Shown: in pieces, positions 14,173 to 21,752 of the stretch | How positions within the stretch are numbered: position 1 is the first letter of the stretch | Layout: the number at the start of each line of letters is the position of its first letter | Origin: an uncultured Selenomonadales bacterium | GTDB lineage: Bacteria > Bacillota > Negativicutes > Selenomonadales > Selenomonadaceae | Assembly: GCA_937877545.1 (NCBI GenBank) | Contig: CALFJE010000146.1 | Location: 1-23,855, forward strand | Direction of reading: 5' to 3' | DNA length: 23,855 nt | Notes under the pieces: generated by a model | The model's database searches: none | What the model was told of the DNA's origin: nothing | What the model saw: only the letters and a program-made list of their open reading frames with translations | Translations under genes and position numbers: made by a program

Positions 14173-15384
14173 ATGATTCACGTTTGCTTTTGCTTCCACG
14201 ATAAGACAGGGCGTTATTCAAAGTTCACGGGCACGACCATGCTGTCCCTCTTTGAAAACACCTCTGCGGACGTAACCGTTCATATCCTCCATGACAACAC
14301 GTTGACGCAAGACAACCGCGATAAATTCATTTACCTCGCGGGGCAATATAATCAGCGCGTGAAGTTCTACAACGTCGAGGATCTCTGCGCAAATGAACTA
14401 GCGGAATTTAAACGTCTGATTCCCGACTTGAGAAATTCATGGGTTACCGTCGGCGGTTTTTTTAAGTTTCTAATTCTAAAGGTTGTTCCGACGGAAACAG
14501 AAAAGATTATCTATTTGGATTCGGATATTGTTGTCAATCTTGATATAAAGGAGCTTTGGCAAATTCGGCTCGGCGAATATCCTCTGGCAGCCGTGCCCGA
14601 AGCTTTAAACGGCGTTGATCCGTACAGGACGTTCCCGATTGTTATTGAGGGAAGAGTGAAACCCGAAGATTATTTTAATTCGGGCGTTATGCTCCTCAAT
14701 CTGAACATTTTTCGCAGGGAGGAGCTGACTTTGCTCAAGGGGATGAAATTTGTTGCGGCGAATCCTCAATATCATTTCTTTGACCAAGATGTGTTGAATT
14801 ATTGCTTTTCGACCGCAGCTCTGAAGTTGCCGATAAAGTTCAACTTGTTGGTGCGTGATTTGCGGGCGCGACCGGGCGTGCGCGTGGAGCGGAAAATTTA
14901 TCACTATGCCGCCGCGAGCATTCGATTGGAGAGAGATGACATTTTCAATCGGCTGTGGCTGAGCTATTTCATGAAAACACCGTGGTTTGACGAAGAGGCT
15001 ATCGGACGACTTTATGCGGGCTTCCGACAAGTTCACGTCGGCTTGAAACAATCGCTGGTTAATCTGTCGGCAATATTGAGCGGAAGGACGCGGGCATTCT
15101 TTGCGGCTCCAAAAGACCTCGACGGGCTAAGACAATTTTTCTCGATACGCGATGACGAAAAAATAATCCCTGCGGACGGGCAAGACGCGTTTCAGAAATT
15201 GCTCGACACCATGAGGAAGGCTCGCGGCAAGAGGGTGTTTTTTATCATGGTGCCCTATTTCCCGGTACAAATCTTGACGGAGGCGGGCTTCTTGCCGGGC
15301 AAAGACTTCGTAAACGGCTTGGAGTTTTTATTTGATGTGCAAGGGGGCTCGCTGAATTCCTACGAACTGATTAAAGCAATGTGA
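14173..15384 (+). CDS. GT8 glycosyltransferase, LPS type (paralogue 2)
   Basis: This 403-residue GT8 (GT-A, retaining) enzyme is of the LPS glucosyl/galactosyltransferase kind (WaaJ/RfaJ-like). It has the complete N-terminus MIHVCFCFHDKTGRYSKFTG and then VTVHILHDNTLT. The DSD metal motif is in IIYLDSDIVVNLD, and NSGVMLLNL and FDQDVLNYCF follow. After about residue 290 comes a roughly 110-residue extension (SGRTRAFFAAP...KRVFFIMVPYFPVQILTEAGFLPGKDF). It looks like a small Rossmann-like domain of unknown role, shared by all three paralogues. It begins 15 bases after the first paralogue with a GAGGGGGGCGG site, and it ends LIKAM like its neighbours. Confidence 0.88.
   Translation: MIHVCFCFHDKTGRYSKFTGTTMLSLFENTSADVTVHILHDNTLTQDNRDKFIYLAGQYNQRVKFYNVEDLCANELAEFKRLIPDLRNSWVTVGGFFKFLILKVVPTETEKIIYLDSDIVVNLDIKELWQIRLGEYPLAAVPEALNGVDPYRTFPIVIEGRVKPEDYFNSGVMLLNLNIFRREELTLLKGMKFVAANPQYHFFDQDVLNYCFSTAALKLPIKFNLLVRDLRARPGVRVERKIYHYAAASIRLERDDIFNRLWLSYFMKTPWFDEEAIGRLYAGFRQVHVGLKQSLVNLSAILSGRTRAFFAAPKDLDGLRQFFSIRDDEKIIPADGQDAFQKLLDTMRKARGKRVFFIMVPYFPVQILTEAGFLPGKDFVNGLEFLFDVQGGSLNSYELIKAM
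14671..15009 (+). repeat. 339-bp perfect repeat, copy B (GT8 gene 2)
   Basis: This is the partner of 13444-13782. The right boundary is at GGACGA followed by a T/C difference; the left boundary is inside the D-Y-F-N-S-G codons. Confidence 0.92.
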
Positions 15385-15396
15385 GGAGGCGATTTT

Positions 15397-16635
15397 ATGA
15401 TTCATGCCTGCTTCGGTCTTCATGACGCGACGGGGCGTTATTCCAAGTTCACGGGCACGGCTATGTTTTCGCTTTTCGACAACACCAAATCAGACGTCAC
15501 GGTTCACATTCTCCATGACAATACGTTGACTGCCGATAATCGCGACAAATTTTCTTACGTGGCGGGTCGCTACGGGCAATGCGTGAAATTTTACAACGTC
15601 GAGGAACTCTGCGCGGCTAAACTTGCGGAAATGATTCGCTTGGTTCCCGCCGTGAAGACTGCGCGTGTAAGCGTCGGCGCATTTTACCGCTTGCTGATTC
15701 CGCAAATCCTTCCCTCCGAAATAAAAAAATGCATTTACCTGGATTCGGACACGCTGATTAACCTCGACATACAGGAACTGTGGGAGGTTGAGCTTGGCGA
15801 TAAGCCGCTCGCCGCCGTTCGCGAAATGGAAGCCAACGCCTACAACTACAAAAAATCCGACGCCTCGAAAAAATATTTGTTGAACGCGGGGCTTGTCGCT
15901 TATGAGGATTATTTCAACTCCGGTGTGCTCGTGATGAATTTGAATTACCTGCGCGCCGCCGAGGAACTAATAATGTCGGGCATCAAGTGGCGCGGTGAAC
16001 ACCCGCAGTGTAATTGTTTCGACCAAGACATATGTAATTACCTTTTCTCCAAAAATTATTTGAAACTGCCCGTGAAGTTCGACCGCTTCATTTGCAACGA
16101 AACTTCCCAAGGCAGGACGCAAATTCAAAACGTGATTTATCATTGCACCCTGTTGACACCCGACATGAATAATCCGTTCAAACGCTTTTGGATGAGCTAT
16201 TTCATGAAGACGCCCTGGTTCGAGGCGAAGACAATCGGGCGGCTCTATGAGGAATTCCTGCAAAACTACAGTCAACTTTACAACGCAATGAATGATTCCT
16301 TAGTGCAACTGTCAGCATTGATGAGCGGAAAAACTCGCGCTTTCTTCGTGTCGTCCGCACATGTGGAGGAAATTAAGAAATTCTTTTTCATTCGCGAGGG
16401 CGAGGAGATAATTATCGCCGATACGGAAGAGTCCGTTCCAAATTTGGTCTACGCTATGGGTAAGGCTCAAGGACGGAAAGTCTTTTTCCTGCTCGTGCCG
16501 AATTTCTCAGCCATAAGCGATATTTTGACGCAAATAGACTTTGCCCCCGGCAGAGACTTCATAAACGGTATGGATTTCATACCCGGAGCGCAAGGCGTGC
16601 CGTTCAATCCTTACGGTCTGATAAAGGCAATGTGA
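15397..16635 (+). CDS. GT8 glycosyltransferase, LPS type (paralogue 3)
   Basis: This 412-residue GT8 enzyme has the same layout as paralogue 2: MIHACFGLHDATGRYSKFTG at the start, DSD in CIYLDSDTLINLD, FNSGVLVMNLNYL, FDQDICNYLF, and the C-terminal extension with KTRAFFVSS and KVFFLLVPNF. It is clearly related but diverged throughout, and it does not share the 339-bp identical block. It has a GGAGG ribosome binding site and starts 12 bases after paralogue 2. It ends LIKAM. The three genes probably add sugars to the LPS outer core or a related surface glycan; acceptor and donor are unknown. Confidence 0.88.
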   Translation: MIHACFGLHDATGRYSKFTGTAMFSLFDNTKSDVTVHILHDNTLTADNRDKFSYVAGRYGQCVKFYNVEELCAAKLAEMIRLVPAVKTARVSVGAFYRLLIPQILPSEIKKCIYLDSDTLINLDIQELWEVELGDKPLAAVREMEANAYNYKKSDASKKYLLNAGLVAYEDYFNSGVLVMNLNYLRAAEELIMSGIKWRGEHPQCNCFDQDICNYLFSKNYLKLPVKFDRFICNETSQGRTQIQNVIYHCTLLTPDMNNPFKRFWMSYFMKTPWFEAKTIGRLYEEFLQNYSQLYNAMNDSLVQLSALMSGKTRAFFVSSAHVEEIKKFFFIREGEEIIIADTEESVPNLVYAMGKAQGRKVFFLLVPNFSAISDILTQIDFAPGRDFINGMDFIPGAQGVPFNPYGLIKAM

Positions 16636-16638
16636 ATT

Positions 16639-16669
16639 AAAAATTTTTCTGAAATTTTTGGCAGGAAAA
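16639..16669 (+). promoter_or_regulatory. A/T hairpin plus TTTTTGGCAGGAAAA element upstream of glgC
   Basis: An 8-bp A/T stem (AAAAATTT at 16639-16646, AAATTTTT at 16652-16659) runs into TTTTTGGCAGGAAAA at 16655-16669. The same 15 bases lie in the gmhB leader (complement of 6714-6728). The stem may be a weak terminator for the GT8 genes. I see no strong promoter in the rest of this 120-base gap; TTGCTT near 16708 is only a weak candidate. Confidence 0.4.
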
Positions 16670-16755
16670 AGCGGCGGCGCGTAGAAATGCATTTGCCAAT
16701 GAAGCCTTGCTTCGGAAATGTTGGAGCTTGTATTTCGTTCAGGGGGGATTGTTCT

Positions 16756-17889
16756 ATGAGAAAGACAGAGTGCTTGGCAATGATATTGGCCGGCGGGCAG
16801 GGCAGCCGCCTCAAGGCCTTGACGAAAACCGTTGCGAAGCCGGCAGTACCGTTCGGCGGAAAGTATCGCATTATCGACTTCCCGCTCTCCAATTGCGCAA
16901 ATTCGGGCATCGAAAAAGTCGGCGTGCTTACCCAATATAAGCCGCTCGAACTGCATAACTATCTGGGCAGCGGCAGCTCGTGGGATCTCGACCGCACGGG
17001 CGGCGGCGTTTTTATTCTTCCTCCTTACGCTCGCGAAAAGGGTGCCGACTGGTATCGCGGCACCGCCGACGCAATTTATCAGAACCTCAACTTCATCGAC
17101 CTCGCCGACCCCGACTACGTCCTGATTCTCTCCGGCGACCATATCTACACCATGGACTATTCCTGGATGCTCAAGGCGCACAAGGATAACAACGCGGACA
17201 TCACCATCGGCGTCTTTGAAGTTCCCTGGGAAGAGGCTCCCCGCTTCGGCATCATGGTCACCGATAAAGAGACCGGGCGCATTACCGAATTCCAAGAAAA
17301 ACCCAAAGAACCCAAATCCAACCTCGCCTCCATGGGTATCTACATTTTCTCGAAACCCTTCCTTAAAAAGTACCTCGAAGAAGACGGCGTGAAAGAAGAT
17401 TCGACGCATGACTTCGGCAACGACCTTATCCCGAAAATGCTCGCCGATAATGCCCGCATGTTCTCCTACGCGTTCGACGGCTATTGGAAAGATGTCGGAA
17501 CCATCGAAAGCCTCTGGCAGGCTAATATGGATCTCCTCCAAGACCAGCCGCCCTTCGACCTCAAAGGCGATCAAAAAGTTTTCTCCTCCAATCCGTCGCT
17601 CCCGCCACATTTCGTCGGACCTTATGCCTCCGTCAAACAGTCCATGATCAACGAGGGCGCGAAGATTGAGGGCGAAATCGACAAATGCGTCATCTTCCAG
17701 GGCGTGCGCGTGGGCAAAGGCGCGAAAGTCACCAACTCGGTTATCCTCCCGACGGCGGTTATCGAAGAGGGCGCGGTCGTCAACTATGCCATTATCGCTC
17801 AGGACGCCGTTATCAAAGCGGGCGCGAAAGTCGAAGGCAAGCCGGGCGAAATTTTCGTCGTCCCCGAAGGCTCTGTCGTCAATGCGTGA
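16756..17889 (+). CDS. glgC: Glucose-1-phosphate adenylyltransferase, catalytic subunit
   Basis: GlgC makes ADP-glucose from ATP and glucose 1-phosphate, the committed step of glycogen synthesis. The 377-residue protein has the nucleotidyltransferase signature AGGQGSRLKALT followed by AKPAVPFGGKYRIIDFPLSN, and DWYRGTADAIYQN. The glucose-1-phosphate region includes GIMVTDKETGRITEFQEKP, and a C-terminal left-handed beta-helix carries hexapeptide-like repeats (INEGAKIEGEIDKCVIFQGVRVGKGAKV). I chose the ATG at 16756 because MRKTECLAMILAGG fits the family and AGGGGGG lies upstream; an in-frame ATG at 16687 would add 23 residues unlike the family. It is followed by glgD, with which it should form a heteromeric enzyme. 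Confidence 0.95.
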   Translation: MRKTECLAMILAGGQGSRLKALTKTVAKPAVPFGGKYRIIDFPLSNCANSGIEKVGVLTQYKPLELHNYLGSGSSWDLDRTGGGVFILPPYAREKGADWYRGTADAIYQNLNFIDLADPDYVLILSGDHIYTMDYSWMLKAHKDNNADITIGVFEVPWEEAPRFGIMVTDKETGRITEFQEKPKEPKSNLASMGIYIFSKPFLKKYLEEDGVKEDSTHDFGNDLIPKMLADNARMFSYAFDGYWKDVGTIESLWQANMDLLQDQPPFDLKGDQKVFSSNPSLPPHFVGPYASVKQSMINEGAKIEGEIDKCVIFQGVRVGKGAKVTNSVILPTAVIEEGAVVNYAIIAQDAVIKAGAKVEGKPGEIFVVPEGSVVNA

Positions 17890-17891
17890 TT

Positions 17892-17956
17892 TAAGCTTTT
17901 AGCTGTCAGCTTTCAGCCTTTGCTAACAGCTAATAAGCTAACACCTAACAGCTAAA
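17892..17956. repeat. Degenerate 7-bp tandem repeat with inverted halves (AGCTNTN type)
   Basis: The glgC-glgD gap holds about nine heptads, starting AGCTTTT, AGCTGTC, AGCTTTC, AGCCTTT, then GCTAACA, GCTAATA, AGCTAAC and so on. The two halves are roughly complementary: TTTAGCTGT at 17898-17906 pairs with ACAGCTAAA at 17948-17956, and ACAGCTAA also occurs at 17926-17933. The RNA could fold as alternative hairpins between the two cistrons. Confidence 0.6.
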
Positions 17957-17973
17957 TTCGGAGGTGCTTTGAA

Positions 17974-19083
17974 TTGAAACAAGTAGTGGGGATTATAAAT
18001 CTTCAAGAGGGCAACAGCCTGATTAGAGAATTGGCGGCAACTCGCGCAGTTGAAGCTCTGCCGTTCGCGGGACGCTATCGCCTCGTCGACTTCGCCATTT
18101 CCAACATGGTTAATTCCGGCATCAGCGCGGTCGGACTCGTGCTCCCCGATTTTTCCCGCGCAGTGCTCGACCATATCCGCTCCGGTAAAGATTGGGATTT
18201 GGCTCGCCGCCGCGACGGCTTGACCTATCTGCCCGCCGCTCTGCCCGATAACGACTCCCGCAAGGGCGACCTCAAAGACATTTACGCCAACCTCGACTTC
18301 GCCGAACTCAGCGGCAGACAATACGTCCTGCTCACCAATGCCAGCTATATTTACAATATCGACTTCAAAGACGTGCTTGACTTCCACAAAAAGAGCACTG
18401 CCGATATTACAATGATTTACACCAAGGCGCAGGTTGACCGCGAGGGCAAGAGCGTCGTTATCCAGACCAGCACCAACGGCATTGTCACCGACCTCGCCGA
18501 AGTGCCGGCTATCAAAGCGGGTCAAAAGGACGTCATGGGCGCATATCTCATGCCCGTGCCGACGTTCGCTTATCTCGTCCGCTCCACCTATGAGCGCGGC
18601 GGGCAAGACTTCCTCCTCGACGCCTTGATTCGTCACGCCGACGAGTTCAAGATCAGTGCGTACAAGCATGAGGGCTACGTCGCCCATATCAATTCGACTA
18701 TGGAATATTACGAAGCCAACCGCGATTGCCTCAAGCCCGAAGTTTGGGAAGAACTCTTTATGAACAACGACCGTCCGATCTTCACCAAGGTCAAGGACGA
18801 AGTTCCCGTTCAGTACAAAGAGACCGCCAACGTCAAAAATTCGCTCATCGCCAACGGTTGCGAAATTCGAGGTACTGTTGAAAACAGCATACTCTTCCGC
18901 GGAGTTACCGTCGGTAAAGGCGCAGTCGTCAAAGATTCCATCCTCATGCAGCGTTGCGACGTTCAAGAGGGTGCCCGCGTCGAAGCCGTCATCTGCGACA
19001 AAAACGTCATTATCACAAAGAACCGCTGGCTCAAAGGCTCCGAAAATTATCCCTATATCGTCACCAAAAACGCAAGGATCTAA
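17974..19083 (+). CDS. glgD: Glucose-1-phosphate adenylyltransferase, GlgD subunit
   Basis: GlgD is the non-catalytic or weakly catalytic partner of GlgC found in Firmicutes; the GlgC/GlgD complex is more active than GlgC alone. The 369-residue protein aligns with GlgC, but the glycine-rich catalytic loop is replaced by INLQEGNSLIRELAATRAVEALPFAGRYRLVDF. It keeps the C-terminal beta-helix (ANVKNSLIANGCEIRGTVENSI). The start is a TTG at 17974 with GGAGGTG 7 bases upstream. It lies 84 bases after glgC across the heptad repeat. The following gap to glgP contains a large stem-loop and a new promoter. Confidence 0.93.
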   Translation: MKQVVGIINLQEGNSLIRELAATRAVEALPFAGRYRLVDFAISNMVNSGISAVGLVLPDFSRAVLDHIRSGKDWDLARRRDGLTYLPAALPDNDSRKGDLKDIYANLDFAELSGRQYVLLTNASYIYNIDFKDVLDFHKKSTADITMIYTKAQVDREGKSVVIQTSTNGIVTDLAEVPAIKAGQKDVMGAYLMPVPTFAYLVRSTYERGGQDFLLDALIRHADEFKISAYKHEGYVAHINSTMEYYEANRDCLKPEVWEELFMNNDRPIFTKVKDEVPVQYKETANVKNSLIANGCEIRGTVENSILFRGVTVGKGAVVKDSILMQRCDVQEGARVEAVICDKNVIITKNRWLKGSENYPYIVTKNARI

Positions 19084-19113
19084 ACTCGTCGAGCTTTAAA
19101 TAACGAACAGATT

Positions 19114-19166
19114 ACGGCGAATTTTTACCGACGGGCGAATTTCCCCCCAACGTAAAGATTCGCCGT
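19114..19166 (+). terminator. Long stem-loop after glgD (terminator or regulatory hairpin)
   Basis: A 15-bp stem (19114-19128 with 19152-19166; 14 Watson-Crick pairs and one G.T) encloses a 23-base loop containing CCCCCC. Only TTTCT follows, so as a terminator it is atypical. It lies between the glgD stop and the glgP promoter. Confidence 0.55.
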
Positions 19167-19183
19167 TTCTGTGGTTACTATTA

Positions 19184-19212
19184 TTGCCAATCGTTATTCC
19201 GTTTGATAAAAT
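19184..19212 (+). promoter_or_regulatory. glgP promoter
   Basis: -35 TTGCCA (19184-19189), a 17-base spacer and -10 TAAAAT (19207-19212). The start would be about 19219, followed by AAGGAGG at 19244-19250 and the glgP TTG. Confidence 0.65.
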
Positions 19213-19257
19213 GGCGTTCGTAAACTCCATAATCACGCAATAAAAGGAGGAATTAGC

Positions 19258-21723
19258 TTGGCAAAAGATACAGACAGAAAAGTTGCACACAGCAAGGAGT
19301 ACGATAAGCTCAAAGAGTCGCTCAAGAATCGCTTTATCAGCTCGGCGCATATCATGTTCGGGCGCGACGTTCACGAACTGCCCATGAATGAAATTTACAA
19401 GACGGTCGCGGCAGTCGCCAAACAGTGGATCTCGGAATACTGGATCAAGACGAACAAAGCCTATATGGACAGGCAGGAGAAGCAGGTTTACTATTTCTCG
19501 ATCGAATTCCTTATGGGGCGTCTGCTCAAGGCGAATCTTATCAATCTCGGCATTGATGAGGCGTTCCGCGAAGTGCTCGAAGACCTCGACCTCAACCTCG
19601 ACGACATCTACGAAGAGGAACCCGACGCAGGGCTTGGCAACGGCGGCTTGGGACGCTTGGCGGCGTGCTTTATCGATTCGCTTGCCGCGCACCGCCTGCC
19701 CGGTCACGGTTGCAGTATCCGCTATCAATACGGGCTGTTTGAACAGAAAATCATTCAAGGGCAACAGGTTGAAATTCCCGATAATTGGTTGCGTGACGGC
19801 TTTGCTTGGGAATATCGCAAGCCCGACAAGTCAATCAACGTCAAATTTAACGGCAACGCCTACATGAAGGAGCAACCCGACGGCTCGCTTAAGCTTGTGC
19901 ACGAAAACGCTATGACCGTTATGGCTGTCCCCTACGACGTGCCGATTGTCGGCTACCACAACAAAACCGTCAACACGTTGCGCCTTTGGAACGCCGAAGT
20001 CAACCGCGACTTTTCCGATTACGGCATGTTGACGCATGAGCAAATGCGCCAAAAGAATGAGTATCGCAACTTCGTCGAAAGCATTACCGAATACCTCTAC
20101 CCCGACGACAGCTCCAACGAAGGCAAGCGCATGCGCCTTATCCAAGAATACTTCCTCGTATCGGCGGGGACGCAGAGTATCGTTCGCCACTACGTCCGCT
20201 CCGGCGGCAACATTCGCGCCCTCGACAAGAAAATCGCAATTCACATCAACGACACGCACCCCGCGCTTTGCGTCGCCGAACTTATGCGCATTCTGGTTGA
20301 CGATTACGACGTGGAATGGGACGAGGCGTGGAAAATTACTCGCGGCGTCGTCGCTTACACCAACCACACGATTATGCCCGAAGCCTTGGAAAAGTGGCCT
20401 GTCGATATGTTCAAGACGCTCCTGCCGCGCATTTACATGGTTATCGACGAGGTTAACCGCCGTCATCTGGAATACGTCAAGGCGCGTTATCCTAACAACG
20501 TCGACAAGCTCCGCGCCATGTCGATTATCGAAGGCGGCGAAGTCCATATGGCTCGCCTGGCGATTGTCGGCTCGCACTCCGTCAACGGCGTCGCCCGCAT
20601 TCACAGCGATATTCTCAAGTCCACGACGCTCCATGACTTCTACGAATATTGGCCCCGCATGTTCAACAACAAGACCAACGGCATTACGCACCGCCGCTGG
20701 CTCATGGGCAATAACCCCGAACTCGCCGACCTAATCGACAGAACTATCCGCAGCCGCGTCTGGCACCGTCACCCCGAACAGCTCGACCTGTTCAATGAAT
20801 CCGTCGACGACCGCAAAGTTCAAAAGGAACTCGACGAAATTAAACTTATCCGCAAGACCGCGCTCGCCGAATTCATCAAGAAACATCAGGGCGTTGAACT
20901 CGACCCGAATACCATTTTCGATATTCAAGTCAAGCGCATTCACTCCTACAAGCGTCAGCTCATGAACGCGCTCCATATCATTTGGCAATACGAAAAGATG
21001 AAGAACGACCCCAGCTATAAACCGCTCCCGACGACGTATCTGTTCGGCGGCAAGGCGGCGGCGGGCTACTACATTGCCAAGGAGACGATTCGCCTCATCA
21101 ACGCCATTGCCGATAAAGTCAACAACGACAAGTCTATCGAAAACCGTTTGAAGGTCGTCTTCATTGAAAACTTCGGCGTGTCTATCGGCGAAATTGTCTA
21201 TCCTGCGGCGGACGTCAGCGAACAAATTTCCACGGCGTCCAAGGAAGCGTCGGGTACCGGCAATATGAAATTCATGATGAACGGCGCGATAACTTTGGGC
21301 ACGCTTGACGGCGCGAACGTCGAAATCCGCGAGGCTGTCGGCGACGACAACATCGTTATTTTCGGGCTTAAGGCGGGCGAAGTTTTGGCTTACTACGAAA
21401 ACGGCACCTATTCCGCGTGGAACGAATACACCGGCAACCCCAATGCGCGGCTCGTCGTCGACAAGTTAACCGACGGCTCCTACGGCAACTTCCAATCTCT
21501 GCGCGATTATCTGATTCAGGGCGGCGACGAATTCTTTATCCTTAAGGACTTCAACGCCTATATCGACGCGCACGAGGAAATTTATGCGCGTTACGCCGAC
21601 CGCACGGGCTGGCTCCGCTCGGCGGCTATGAATATCGCCAACTCCGGCAGATTCTCCTCCGACAGGACGATTGACGAATACGCGGCGGAGATTTGGAATA
21701 TCAAACCCTGCAAGATTCAATGA
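19258..21723 (+). CDS. glgP: Glycogen/starch/alpha-glucan phosphorylase
   Basis: GlgP cleaves terminal alpha-1,4 glucose units with phosphate to give glucose 1-phosphate, using PLP. The 821-residue protein is full length for GT35. Visible signatures are EEEPDAGLGNGGLGRLAACF, the active-site region IHINDTHPALCVAELMRIL, FNNKTNGITHRRWL, DIQVKRIHSYKRQLMN, and the PLP site EASGTGNMKFMMNG with K671 as the Schiff-base lysine. The start is a TTG at 19258 with AAGGAGG 7 bases upstream. It has its own promoter and is followed by glgB after 29 bases, so breakdown and branching are probably coexpressed. Confidence 0.96.
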   Translation: MAKDTDRKVAHSKEYDKLKESLKNRFISSAHIMFGRDVHELPMNEIYKTVAAVAKQWISEYWIKTNKAYMDRQEKQVYYFSIEFLMGRLLKANLINLGIDEAFREVLEDLDLNLDDIYEEEPDAGLGNGGLGRLAACFIDSLAAHRLPGHGCSIRYQYGLFEQKIIQGQQVEIPDNWLRDGFAWEYRKPDKSINVKFNGNAYMKEQPDGSLKLVHENAMTVMAVPYDVPIVGYHNKTVNTLRLWNAEVNRDFSDYGMLTHEQMRQKNEYRNFVESITEYLYPDDSSNEGKRMRLIQEYFLVSAGTQSIVRHYVRSGGNIRALDKKIAIHINDTHPALCVAELMRILVDDYDVEWDEAWKITRGVVAYTNHTIMPEALEKWPVDMFKTLLPRIYMVIDEVNRRHLEYVKARYPNNVDKLRAMSIIEGGEVHMARLAIVGSHSVNGVARIHSDILKSTTLHDFYEYWPRMFNNKTNGITHRRWLMGNNPELADLIDRTIRSRVWHRHPEQLDLFNESVDDRKVQKELDEIKLIRKTALAEFIKKHQGVELDPNTIFDIQVKRIHSYKRQLMNALHIIWQYEKMKNDPSYKPLPTTYLFGGKAAAGYYIAKETIRLINAIADKVNNDKSIENRLKVVFIENFGVSIGEIVYPAADVSEQISTASKEASGTGNMKFMMNGAITLGTLDGANVEIREAVGDDNIVIFGLKAGEVLAYYENGTYSAWNEYTGNPNARLVVDKLTDGSYGNFQSLRDYLIQGGDEFFILKDFNAYIDAHEEIYARYADRTGWLRSAAMNIANSGRFSSDRTIDEYAAEIWNIKPCKIQ

Positions 21724-21752
21724 CGGGCGATTAGCGGGAAGGAGGGCGGCTC

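Noticed and set aside
17938..18966. Minus-strand frame of 342 codons opposite glgD
   Set aside because: Antisense shadow of GlgD with no domain signal; similar shadows lie opposite glgC, glgP and glgB.
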